Part shown: positions 52,761-61,570 of the stretch, piece after piece
Position numbering within the stretch: position 1 is the stretch's first letter
Layout of the letters: each line of letters starts with the position of its first letter
NCBI GenBank assembly: GCA_021736205.1
Contig: JAIPGF010000001.1
Coordinates: 85,573-149,572, forward strand
Length of the DNA stretch: 64,000 bases
Source: Candidatus Izemoplasma sp.
Lineage (GTDB): Bacteria > Bacillota_I > Bacilli_A > Izemoplasmatales > Izemoplasmataceae
Reading direction: 5' to 3'
Made by a program: the position numbers and the translations under genes
Notes under the pieces: model-generated
Seen by the model: the letters and a program-made list of their open reading frames with translations, nothing else
Told to the model about the DNA's origin: nothing
Databases searched by the model: none

Positions 52761-54452
52761 CTAATCAAGGTTAATACGCATGACTTCATCTAAGGTTGTA
52801 GTACCATCTACAACTTTCATGAGTCCTGCTTCTATTAGTAGTTTCATGCCGTCTTTACGTGCTTGTTCTAATATTTTGTGTTCGCGTTCTTCGTTAGAAA
52901 TCATTGTTGTTATAATTTCGTTAGCATCTAATATTTCAAAAATAGCTGTACGACCTTTATAGCCTTTGTCACTACAAATTTCACAGCCATGTGCACGTTT
53001 AACTTTTTTTACTTCTATATTATACTTATCAAAGACTTCCTTTTCTGACTTGGTTAGTTTTTCTTCGGTTGCGCAGTGTTGACAGACTTTACGGACAAGT
53101 CGCTGAGCGACTATTCCACTTAGACTTGAGGCAACTAAGAAGGGGTCGATTCCCATATCAATCAGTCTGGTGATTGTTTTTACCGCACTGTTTGTATGGA
53201 TTGTGCTGAGCACTAAGTGTCCTGTTAAGGATGACTGAACAGCAATTTTTGCTGTTTCTTTATCACGAATCTCACCAACCATGATAATGTTGGGATCTTG
53301 ACGTAAAATGGAACGCAGGGCATTGGCAAATGTAAAGTCAATATTGGGATTAACATTTACTTGGTTAATTCCTTCAAGCTCAATTTCCACTGGATCTTCA
53401 ACGGTAATTAAGTTTTGATCGTCTGCATTTAATTGATCCAAACAGGCATATAAACTGGTTGTTTTCCCACTTCCTGTTGGTCCACTGACTAAAACGATTC
53501 CGTTTGGTCGGTGGATAAGACGTTCGAAGATAGTACGTTCTTGTTCATTGAGTCCTAAGCGATCTAATCCTTTTGAATCACGTGATAAATCAAGAACACG
53601 CATTACGGCTTTTTCACCCCGAACCGTTGGAAGTGTGGAAATACGTAAATCAATTGGACGTCCTTCAATAACGGTTTTAATACGTCCATCTTGGGGTTTT
53701 CTTGTATCGGTAATGTCCATGTGGGACATAACTTTAATACGTGAGATTAATTTTGATAAGATTACTTTTGGTAGTGTCCGTTCAGTTGCTAAGACCCCAT
53801 CAACACGGTATCTAATCTTAAATTCTATATCTTGTGGATCAATATGGATATCTGATGCTTCTGTTTGAACGGCTTGGAGTAATATTTGATTAACGAGTTT
53901 AATGATGGGTGCTTCATTTTCATCAGCTTCTGCATCTTCCATCAATTCTTCATAAAATTTTTCGTCTTCTTTTTTCTCTTCTTCATTGGCCTCAATCCCT
54001 AAAGATTCTAAGGTTTTACTAAAGCCATAGTAACGTGAGATAGCTGTATCAATATCATTTTTTGTTGCGAGTACCGGTTCGACATTCATACCTGTACGAA
54101 GTCGCACATTTTCTAGTGTGGGAAAATCAAGCGGATCGTTGGTTGCTACAACGATGCGTCTACCATGAACGTTTATCGGCATGACGCGCGCTTTTGAAAC
54201 AAACTCTTCATCTAGTAATTCAATGGTTTTTTGATCAATATATAAAAGTTTTAGATTAACCCGTTTAATCCCGAGTGATTGTTCCAAAGCATCAACAATT
54301 TGTGAGTCATTACAAAAACCGAAGCGGATGAGCGCTTCTCCAATTTTTTCTCCCTTGTCTCGTTTTCTTAAGGCTTCATTAATTTGTTCTTCTGTGACAA
54401 TCCCTTGTTCATAAAGAACATCCCCAAGACGTTTTTGAGCTCTTCTTGCCAT
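52761..54452 (-). CDS. pilB: Type IV pilus extension ATPase PilB
   Basis: Secretion ATPase powering assembly, 563 residues. An MshEN-like N-terminal domain (about 5-140), Walker A GPTGSGKTT (324-332), Walker B region IIMVGEIRD (389-397), and a tetra-Cys zinc site at Cys457, Cys460, Cys490 and Cys493 are present. The DIHIDP and TIHTNSA boxes are intact. The zinc site argues for an extension (PilB/GspE) rather than PilT-type retraction ATPase. Confidence 0.95.
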   Translation of the reverse strand: MARRAQKRLGDVLYEQGIVTEEQINEALRKRDKGEKIGEALIRFGFCNDSQIVDALEQSLGIKRVNLKLLYIDQKTIELLDEEFVSKARVMPINVHGRRIVVATNDPLDFPTLENVRLRTGMNVEPVLATKNDIDTAISRYYGFSKTLESLGIEANEEEKKEDEKFYEELMEDAEADENEAPIIKLVNQILLQAVQTEASDIHIDPQDIEFKIRYRVDGVLATERTLPKVILSKLISRIKVMSHMDITDTRKPQDGRIKTVIEGRPIDLRISTLPTVRGEKAVMRVLDLSRDSKGLDRLGLNEQERTIFERLIHRPNGIVLVSGPTGSGKTTSLYACLDQLNADDQNLITVEDPVEIELEGINQVNVNPNIDFTFANALRSILRQDPNIIMVGEIRDKETAKIAVQSSLTGHLVLSTIHTNSAVKTITRLIDMGIDPFLVASSLSGIVAQRLVRKVCQHCATEEKLTKSEKEVFDKYNIEVKKVKRAHGCEICSDKGYKGRTAIFEILDANEIITTMISNEEREHKILEQARKDGMKLLIEAGLMKVVDGTTTLDEVMRINLD

Positions 54453-54471
54453 ATTACCAGTCCCCTATCAT

Positions 54472-55638
54472 TTATTCATAAATAATTTCTTTTTGAGGTG
54501 GATAAAATTCAAAAACTATAATCTTATTTTGAACGATTTCACCATCAATATCAGTGATGGTTCTTATGACTTCAATCACGACACCGTTATAGCCATTTCT
54601 TACATCTGTTGCGGTGTTTGTTACTTCTGTGATATAGGGTAATTCTGTTTTCTGAATGGTTGTTTGGATGTCGTACTTAAATGGTAAGCCATGAAGTGTT
54701 AGTTTAATAACACTATCGCTTTCTTTTATGAGTTTAAAATAATACTCTGATTCATTGGGATTATAAAAAGAAAATGAATCACCTGTAATTTGATTAACAG
54801 TCACGTTTTTACCCAGTAAGGGGTAGTTTGTAGCATTATAACGTGAGAAATCAATCTCTGGTATGTAATGTCGTTCATTTATAATAAAGTTTGTTTCTTT
54901 GGTAATAAGTTCTAGTAATCCTTGTGAAAGCAAGGTTAATTCATTATCATCAAGTTGTGGACTTAGTTTGTTGACGACATCAAACATCGTTTGTCCAGAA
55001 ATAGGAATACGGTTCACTTCATAAATGTTTTTAATACCATCGATTAGTTCATCAGATGTTAAACCGTCTGGTAAACGAACACGTGTATATCCTAATTCTT
55101 CTATTTCTCTGTCCATATTAATGATGTAGTCTTCAATGTCTTTGTTGGAATAAATTTTCATCATCTGAGCATCTTCACGAATATCGTTGATTAAGCGTTC
55201 AAAATCGATATTGTTATTAATGTCTTCTAAAAACTCTAAGTTTTGCATTTCATCTAGTACAAGTTGCCGGTCAGTCCCTTGATAGGCAACTATAATCGGA
55301 TTGGTTTGACCGTCTTCAATTCGACTAATCGATAAATCCAAATCAAAATAAAACAATCCTCGATCGAAAGAGTACGTGTAATCTTGATACTCTAACTCAA
55401 ATTGTACGGTTTCATCTTGTAACCAAAAATCGATTCTGTCCCTTACTTTTGTTTTTACCTCTTCTTCGTGTAATCCACCGATATAAACACTACCGAGTCT
55501 GGTATCTTCTGGGTATGTTCCTAATCTATATCCTGCGAACATATACCAAATAATAAAGGCTGTCGCAATCAACATTATAGTAATAATAAATGCGTAAAGA
55601 TAAAATCCTAGTGGACTATTTTTAAATGTTGAATTCAT
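54472..55638 (-). CDS. Membrane-anchored VanW-like protein at head of pilus operon
   Basis: A 388-residue protein with one N-terminal membrane helix (about 13-33) and a large extracytoplasmic part. VYIGGLHEEEVKTKV near residue 47 resembles the YoaR-type peptidoglycan-binding repeat start, and the C-terminal VRNGYNGVVIEVIRTITD, ending in FEFYPPQKEII, resembles the end of VanW-family proteins. It opens the pilus operon, so it may link the machine to the cell envelope; that role is inference. The family call is moderate. Confidence 0.6.
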   Translation of the reverse strand: MNSTFKNSPLGFYLYAFIITIMLIATAFIIWYMFAGYRLGTYPEDTRLGSVYIGGLHEEEVKTKVRDRIDFWLQDETVQFELEYQDYTYSFDRGLFYFDLDLSISRIEDGQTNPIIVAYQGTDRQLVLDEMQNLEFLEDINNNIDFERLINDIREDAQMMKIYSNKDIEDYIINMDREIEELGYTRVRLPDGLTSDELIDGIKNIYEVNRIPISGQTMFDVVNKLSPQLDDNELTLLSQGLLELITKETNFIINERHYIPEIDFSRYNATNYPLLGKNVTVNQITGDSFSFYNPNESEYYFKLIKESDSVIKLTLHGLPFKYDIQTTIQKTELPYITEVTNTATDVRNGYNGVVIEVIRTITDIDGEIVQNKIIVFEFYPPQKEIIYE

Positions 55639-55673
55639 TAAATCACCCTACCTGTTTGTTTTATACTGTTTTT

Positions 55674-55702
55674 ATTATACTATATATGATTAAATTTTAC
55701 AA
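55674..55702 (-). promoter_or_regulatory. Promoter of the minus-strand pilus operon
   Basis: -35 TTGTAA (55697-55702), 17-base spacer, -10 TATAAT (55674-55679) on the minus strand. Confidence 0.75.
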
Positions 55703-55736
55703 AGTAAAAAGTGGGTTATTATTTCGTTCATAGGAA

Positions 55737-55765
55737 TTTACAATGTTTTTGTTTAGTGGTATAAT
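55737..55765 (+). promoter_or_regulatory. Promoter of the minor pilin operon
   Basis: -35 TTTACA (55737-55742), 17-base spacer ending in TGG, -10 TATAAT (55760-55765): an extended -10 promoter. It stands 35 bases from the divergent pilus promoter, so both could share a regulator. Confidence 0.8.
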
Positions 55766-55792
55766 GGATATATCTAAAGGGAGGTTATTAAA

Positions 55793-56407
55793 ATGCTTAG
55801 AAACAATCACGGTTTTTCTGTTGTGGAATTGCTTGCAATAATCATTATTGCAACAACTTTATTATTTCCCTTAGTCGCAACACTTGCAAACAATATTGAA
55901 ATTAATAGTCGTTTACATCTAAGACGTAGTGCAGCTAGTATTGCTGCTGGATCTCTTTATGGTCTTGATAAAATTGATTATGATGATTTCAGAACAACTT
56001 TAGATAATGCAAATGCGAATGGGTTATATTTTGTTGAATATAATCAGACAACTTGTAATGATACTTACTTTCATGATGCATTAGGTCAAACATTAAATTA
56101 TTTTATCTTAGATGATGATCAGGCATTATGTACTAAAATTTTTGATACGATTTGGAATAACCTGACATTAGACAGTGACCACTATAAAGTCTTTGTTTAT
56201 GATTATTATTTAACGCAAACTGTTATTGATGCCCTTGTAGCAAATACTACTATCCCCATAGAAGTTCGAAATGAAATAGATAATATTACTGCAAATGATG
56301 CAACAAATAATGAACTCGTTAGAATGACTATCTGGATTAAATATTTTGATGACCCACCGCAAGTTATTACATTTAATGGCCTTATGATTCGGGAGTTGGT
56401 AGAATGA
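55793..56407 (+). CDS. Minor type IV prepilin (first of three)
   Basis: A 204-residue pseudopilin. The leader ends NNHG before FSVVELLAIIIIAT, with Glu12 as mature Glu5. The head carries two Cys (TTCNDTY, QALCTKIF). It resembles PilV/GspI-like minor pilins in layout. A GGGAGG site precedes the ATG and the stop overlaps the next start by four bases. Confidence 0.82.
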   Translation: MLRNNHGFSVVELLAIIIIATTLLFPLVATLANNIEINSRLHLRRSAASIAAGSLYGLDKIDYDDFRTTLDNANANGLYFVEYNQTTCNDTYFHDALGQTLNYFILDDDQALCTKIFDTIWNNLTLDSDHYKVFVYDYYLTQTVIDALVANTTIPIEVRNEIDNITANDATNNELVRMTIWIKYFDDPPQVITFNGLMIRELVE

Positions 56408-56982
56408 AACCCCTCAATCAAGCTGGTTTAACAATTTTTGAATTGCTTGTTTCTATATTAATTGGAAGTATTGTCTTAGCTATGTTGACCTCTGTTTTAT
56501 CTATGTCAATGAAAGCAAAAGCGGATTTAGATGTGACAAATAGAATGCAGACGGAAACATATATTATAGGTGAACAAATACAACAAAATATATTTAATTT
56601 ACAACCGCAAAGTTTAGAAATCGTTGAGGGAACTAATGTAACAACGGTTTATATTAGACATAATTTTGATTATGTTATTAACCCAACTACGGGAGTTATT
56701 GAACCCGATTATTCAACAGCTCAAGAAGATGTATTAGAGTTTGTATATGATGACATTACAGGGAAAGGTGAACTCACTTATAATGGCGTTAAATTACATG
56801 GTGATAATGTCTATTTTACACAAGATACCATTTTATCACTTGAATCAATCAATCCTTCTTCTTGTGATTTAAGTGTGAGTGAATGTCCTGAAGGCATTAT
56901 AAAATTATCTTTAAGTGTGGGACTACAACTTAAAACGGGGTCTATCACATCCAAAACATACGTGATTACTATTTTAGTTTAA
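56404..56982 (+). CDS. Minor type IV prepilin (second of three, PilW/GspJ-like)
   Basis: A 192-residue pseudopilin. The leader NQAG is followed by LTIFELLVSILIGSIVLAML, with Glu13 as mature Glu5. A TYIIGEQIQQNI helix and a beta-rich C-terminus with one Cys pair (SSCDLSVSEC) resemble PilW/GspJ. It couples to the first minor pilin by a four-base overlap and precedes the tip-like protein by 15 bases. Confidence 0.82.
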   Translation: MKPLNQAGLTIFELLVSILIGSIVLAMLTSVLSMSMKAKADLDVTNRMQTETYIIGEQIQQNIFNLQPQSLEIVEGTNVTTVYIRHNFDYVINPTTGVIEPDYSTAQEDVLEFVYDDITGKGELTYNGVKLHGDNVYFTQDTILSLESINPSSCDLSVSECPEGIIKLSLSVGLQLKTGSITSKTYVITILV

Positions 56983-56997
56983 ACGGTGGTGATTTAA

Positions 56998-58749
56998 ATG
57001 ATTAACTGGTTTAAAAAACACATACTCAAAATACCTATTTCCTCTGAGCGAGGAAGTGTTTTAAGCATGGCGTTAGTCATCATTGCTGTTATCACATTTG
57101 CTGCTACTTCTGTAACATCTATGAGTCTTAATCTAACAGCTCAAACAAGAGAGAAAGTTGCAAGTGAAACAGAAGAAAGTTTAGCCAAAGTCTACATCAA
57201 TCAAGCAATTATTGAATTTAAAGATTATGTTAATATTGTCGGACTTGAATCAGTCGATTTAACGACGTATACGCCCAAATATTTTGTGATCATTACAGAA
57301 ATATCAGCAGACAACTATGATGATGCTACTAATGGGGATTATAGTCGACGCTATAAATTTTCTTTTACTAACCCAGATGGGACCATCTTTTATAAATACC
57401 TTTTAATTTCAAATTCGGAATTTGATCCAGAAGATATTAGTGTATTTGATTATACAATTGGAACAAATGGAAAACTTTATTTAAATAGTGGATTATTTGA
57501 AGAAGTTAGTATCTTCGGTGGATCAATATGGCTTGCTGGTACGTCACCTTATACTTATAATGATGTCTACTATGAAAGCCCAGATACCGATGAAGTTTTT
57601 CCTGTTTTCACCGTTGGGGGTATTCCCTCTAAAATTTACTTTAATTATGGATACAATTATTGTGAAGCAACTTGTTTTAATCTTTCTACTACATCTTATG
57701 TAACAAATGAAACAAACTACACACAAGTTGTCGGTAGTACGCTACCAGATAAAGGTGATTATGAAACAATCAATATCGTCAACTTCTTTGGTGATTTCAA
57801 TTATGAAACTTACGCAACCTCACTCATTAAGAAAAAAGCGCCTAGTGGTTCTGATGAAATTACTGATGATATGACTTTTGATACAATCGAAACAGTCGTG
57901 AATAATGTAAACAATGCCGAAGACTTAACACTAAATGGCACAAAACTAAATTGGCCCAATGCTAATTTTGTAGATATTACTAATTTAGTATCAGAGGTTG
58001 ATTTTTCCAAAGATATTAGTAAGAATAATAAATCTGTCATTTACAACGGTAATTTAACACTCACATCAAATGTCATTATGCAAACCTATACGTCAGCAGG
58101 TACAAAAACATATCGTGAATCACTGATTGTATTTGGTGATTTACACCTAGATGGCGCCGGAACACAAACAATCAATGGTACAATAATTGTCACTGGTGAC
58201 TTATATTTTGAAGGCGATGATGTGTCATCTGAAGGATCATTTATCGTTTTTGGACAAACATATATTGATTTCAATCAAGGCCAACATTTCATCACAAATG
58301 GACAAAACTTTGGATTGACAATTATGGGACGAGATAATATTTATATTTTATCTCACAACCGAAGCAATTCAACCATTAATCCAAATAGTGATATTGTTGA
58401 TATATTTCTTTATACAGAAAGAAGTATTTATATTGATGGCATCAACTCCTCATTGAATTATACTGGTTCACTCTTTGCTAGAGCGAAAGATGAAACAGGC
58501 AATGAATTACCTGTGTTTAATGATAACGGAGATCCGATTAGAGGTATTGTTATTAATTCTGCTCAAGGATATATCAATGGCTCTGGAAACTTTGTTTCTG
58601 GACAAGATGAAAGTGATATTAGATTTAGAGCTGCTAAATTAGATGGCGTTTATCAAGAACGGTTTGATAATATTCCAGTCTTTGAAAATAGTCTATTATT
58701 TCAAGCCGGTATTTATGTCTTTAAGACAAGCGAATTTTACCAAGAATAA
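56998..58749 (+). CDS. Large Glu5-less pseudopilin with beta-repeat domain (GspK/PilX-like tip candidate)
   Basis: A 583-residue protein. SERG at 16-19 is followed by SVLSMALVIIAVITFAATS, a pilin-type helix whose fifth mature residue is Met, not Glu, as in GspK-type tip pseudopilins. A stalk and mixed domain (about 50-340) follow, with a Cys pair (YCEATC). From about 355 to 480, short beta rungs such as SVIYNGNLTLTSN, LIVFGDLHLDG and TIIVTGDLYFEG suggest a right-handed beta-helix or bactofilin-like fold. It likely caps the pilus and may act as an adhesin; both roles are inferred. Confidence 0.68.
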   Translation: MINWFKKHILKIPISSERGSVLSMALVIIAVITFAATSVTSMSLNLTAQTREKVASETEESLAKVYINQAIIEFKDYVNIVGLESVDLTTYTPKYFVIITEISADNYDDATNGDYSRRYKFSFTNPDGTIFYKYLLISNSEFDPEDISVFDYTIGTNGKLYLNSGLFEEVSIFGGSIWLAGTSPYTYNDVYYESPDTDEVFPVFTVGGIPSKIYFNYGYNYCEATCFNLSTTSYVTNETNYTQVVGSTLPDKGDYETINIVNFFGDFNYETYATSLIKKKAPSGSDEITDDMTFDTIETVVNNVNNAEDLTLNGTKLNWPNANFVDITNLVSEVDFSKDISKNNKSVIYNGNLTLTSNVIMQTYTSAGTKTYRESLIVFGDLHLDGAGTQTINGTIIVTGDLYFEGDDVSSEGSFIVFGQTYIDFNQGQHFITNGQNFGLTIMGRDNIYILSHNRSNSTINPNSDIVDIFLYTERSIYIDGINSSLNYTGSLFARAKDETGNELPVFNDNGDPIRGIVINSAQGYINGSGNFVSGQDESDIRFRAAKLDGVYQERFDNIPVFENSLLFQAGIYVFKTSEFYQE

Positions 58750-58756
58750 GCAAATT

Positions 58757-58788
58757 AAAAACCAAAATTCTTTTGAATTTTGGTTTTT
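58757..58788. terminator. Bidirectional terminator between pilus and glycine cleavage operons
   Basis: Fourteen-base arms (AAAAACCAAAATTC and complement) with TTTT loop, followed by T on the plus strand and T-rich on the minus. Confidence 0.9.
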
Positions 58789-58796
58789 TTTCATGA

Positions 58797-60134
58797 TTAA
58801 AATTGTTCAATGGCACCTTGGATAACTTCACTAATGGTTGGATGTGCATGAATGATGTTTTTTAATTCTTCTACCGTTGTTTTTTTATAAATTAACGTTG
58901 TTAGTTCGTGAATTAAATCAGCTGCATGCGCACCGATAATATGTCCCCCAACAAGAATATTTTGTTCATTAACTAAGAGTAAGACAAAGCCATTTGTTTC
59001 ATTAATTGTTTGGGCTTTGGCGTTGGTACGAAACATATATTTTGCCTTTTTATAAGCTGTCTCTTTTAGCTCATCTTCTGTTTTCCCAACACTGGCGATT
59101 TCAGGAATGGTAAAGATGACACTGGGTACTTCATCAAAATGAATATCGCAGGGGTTACCTAAGATATGATTAATCGCTTTTTTACCATCAAAGGTTGCCT
59201 TATGGGCTAAGAGTAATTCGCCATTCACATCACCAATCGCATAAACATTAGGTATATTGGTTTGTTTATTGGCTGTTACAGGGATACCGTTTTTACCATA
59301 CGTAATGCCCAAGTTATCAAGGTCTAAATTCCCATAAAACGGGGTTCTACCTGTGGCAATTAACACCATGTCAGTTTCTATGTGTTGTTCTTTTTTTCTC
59401 GTTTCAATAATAGCTTTATATGTGTTGTTCTCCTTTTTAACAGCCGTTAAAGAACTGGATGTTTTAATTGTTATACCTTGACGTTTTAATAGACTTTTTG
59501 CGCGTCTAGCAAGACTTGAATCAATCGTTGGTAAGATTGATTTTTGATATTCTACTAGAGTGACATTTGCGCCTAGTTCATTAAATATAGAGGTCATTTC
59601 ACACCCAATAACACCTGCCCCAACAACAACTAACTTCTTAGGAAACGCGGTTAGTTCTAGTAAATCTTTCGAATCTTTGATGATGGGTAATTCCTCTCCC
59701 TTAAAGGAGAGTTTCTTAGGTTTAGATCCTGTTGCAATGATGATATGTTTTGTTTTGATAGTTTGATTATTAACCTTAACTGTATGAGCATCAATGATAG
59801 ACGCTTCCCCTTTAATTAGGGGAATATCAAGTGAGTCTAGTGTTTTTATAATGTTGTTAATTTGATCTGTTACAATTTCCTCTTTGCGAGATTTTATGGT
59901 GGCATAATTAAAGGAATAATCACGCACTTCAATCCCGAATTTATCAAGTTCCTTTAAATCTTTTATTTTTGTCGCGTTAGCATAAAGTGTTTTGGTAGGA
60001 ATACAGCCCCAGTTTAAACAAGTTCCTCCAACAGATCCTTTTTCAATTAAGACAACATCTAGACCGTGTTCTTTGGCATAAACAGCTGTATCATTACCGC
60101 CTGGTCCTGCGCCAATAATTACAACATCTCTCAT
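58797..60134 (-). CDS. lpdA: Dihydrolipoyl dehydrogenase (L-protein)
   Basis: Reoxidises the lipoyl arm of GcvH, making NADH. The 445-residue flavoprotein has the FAD motif VIIGAGPGGNDTAVYA, redox disulphide GGTCLNWGCIPTK, NAD motif VVGAGVIGCEM, and IGDVNGELLLAHKA. Its stop region holds the catalytic His-Glu in AHPTISE. It overlaps gcvPB by four bases, so it belongs to the glycine cleavage operon rather than a 2-oxoacid dehydrogenase. Confidence 0.94.
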   Translation of the reverse strand: MRDVVIIGAGPGGNDTAVYAKEHGLDVVLIEKGSVGGTCLNWGCIPTKTLYANATKIKDLKELDKFGIEVRDYSFNYATIKSRKEEIVTDQINNIIKTLDSLDIPLIKGEASIIDAHTVKVNNQTIKTKHIIIATGSKPKKLSFKGEELPIIKDSKDLLELTAFPKKLVVVGAGVIGCEMTSIFNELGANVTLVEYQKSILPTIDSSLARRAKSLLKRQGITIKTSSSLTAVKKENNTYKAIIETRKKEQHIETDMVLIATGRTPFYGNLDLDNLGITYGKNGIPVTANKQTNIPNVYAIGDVNGELLLAHKATFDGKKAINHILGNPCDIHFDEVPSVIFTIPEIASVGKTEDELKETAYKKAKYMFRTNAKAQTINETNGFVLLLVNEQNILVGGHIIGAHAADLIHELTTLIYKKTTVEELKNIIHAHPTISEVIQGAIEQF

Positions 60135-61570
60135 AATAAATCCCTGTATTTTACGCGGGGATTTCTAGCAGCAGATGCTTCATCAAGGCGTTTTACAATG
60201 GTTGTATGAGGCGCGTTTTTAACTAGGTCTGGGTTCTCTTTTGCTTCTTTGGCGACTTGTTTCATCACGCTGATAAAATTATCAATGGCTGCTTTACTTT
60301 CTGTTTCTGGGGGTTCAATCATTAAACTTTCTTTAAACACTAGTGGGAAATAAATTGTTGGTGGATGGACATCATAATCAAGCAGACGTTTAGCAATATC
60401 AAGTGTTGTGACGCCTGATGATTTATCTTTTAAGCCATCAAAGACAAACTCGTGTTTACAAATCGCTTTAATCGGTAGTTTGTAGTTATCTTTTAATGAT
60501 TCCTTGATATAATTCGCATTTAAAACACTATTTTGTCCAATATGTTTAAAGTGTTCTTTTCCAATTGTGAGTAAATAGGTATAGGCTTTAATATAGACAC
60601 CAAAATTCCCATAAAAATGACTGATTTGTCCAATGGCTTTATCATTTGTTTTAAGGGTATACGTGTCATCTTCTTTGACAATTTGTGGGTTTGGTAAGTA
60701 GTCTTTTAAGTACGCTTTAACGCCTACAGGTCCACTACCTGGTCCACCACCACCATGTGGGGTAGAAAAGGTTTTATGAAGATTAATATGCATAATATCA
60801 AATCCCATATCACCAGGTCTGACCTTCCCAAGTAAGGGGTTTAAGTTCGCCCCATCATAGTAAAGTAGTCCGCCTGCTTCGTGAACGAGTTTGGCTATTT
60901 CGATGATATCTTTTTCAAAGATTCCTAGCGTATTAGGGTTTGTTAACATAATCCCCGCAGTGTCATCACCGAGTTGGGCTTTTAAATCTTTTAATTTAAC
61001 TGTTCCATCCTCGTTTGATTTAACTTCAATCGCATCAAATCCAGCTACGCTTGCGCTAGCAGGATTGGTTCCATGAGCGCTGTCTGGCACAATGATTTTT
61101 GTGCGTTTTGTATCCTTATTGTCAGCATGATATTTCTTAATAATCATCAGACCAACAAGTTCACCGTGTGCTCCAGCATAGGGATTTAAAGAAAAGGCAT
61201 CAAGACCACTGAGTTCACTTAAGATACGCTGTGTTTCATAATAAATTTCTAAGTTTCCTTGCGCTGTGTTAAGCGATTGATTGGGATGTAGGTGAAAGGC
61301 TGGATTATTACTAATATCTTGATTAATTTTAGGATTATATTTCATCGTACATGACCCTAGTGGATAAAAGCCTTTTTCAATCCCGAAGTTTTTAAAACTA
61401 ACGTTGGTATAATGTCTAACTGCTTCAACTTCTGAGACTTCTGGTAAATAAAGCTCATCGTCTCGTAAAAACGTGTTATCTAATGTATGAGGTTTAATGT
61501 TTGATTGAGGGAGAGAATAGCCTACATGATTGTCTGTCGAAATTTCAAAAATCAATTTATCATAATACAT
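60131..61570 (-). CDS. gcvPB: Glycine decarboxylase subunit 2 (P-protein, C-terminal part)
   Basis: PLP-dependent subunit of P-protein. The 479-residue protein has GSCTMKYNPKIN, GTNPASASVAGFDA and the PLP lysine in HINLHKTFSTPHGGGGPG. The upstream in-frame ATG at 61588 is inside gcvPA; the ATG at 61570 overlaps the gcvPA stop as TAATG and has GGAGG. The two-subunit P-protein is normal in Firmicutes. Confidence 0.95.
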   Translation of the reverse strand: MYYDKLIFEISTDNHVGYSLPQSNIKPHTLDNTFLRDDELYLPEVSEVEAVRHYTNVSFKNFGIEKGFYPLGSCTMKYNPKINQDISNNPAFHLHPNQSLNTAQGNLEIYYETQRILSELSGLDAFSLNPYAGAHGELVGLMIIKKYHADNKDTKRTKIIVPDSAHGTNPASASVAGFDAIEVKSNEDGTVKLKDLKAQLGDDTAGIMLTNPNTLGIFEKDIIEIAKLVHEAGGLLYYDGANLNPLLGKVRPGDMGFDIMHINLHKTFSTPHGGGGPGSGPVGVKAYLKDYLPNPQIVKEDDTYTLKTNDKAIGQISHFYGNFGVYIKAYTYLLTIGKEHFKHIGQNSVLNANYIKESLKDNYKLPIKAICKHEFVFDGLKDKSSGVTTLDIAKRLLDYDVHPPTIYFPLVFKESLMIEPPETESKAAIDNFISVMKQVAKEAKENPDLVKNAPHTTIVKRLDEASAARNPRVKYRDLL

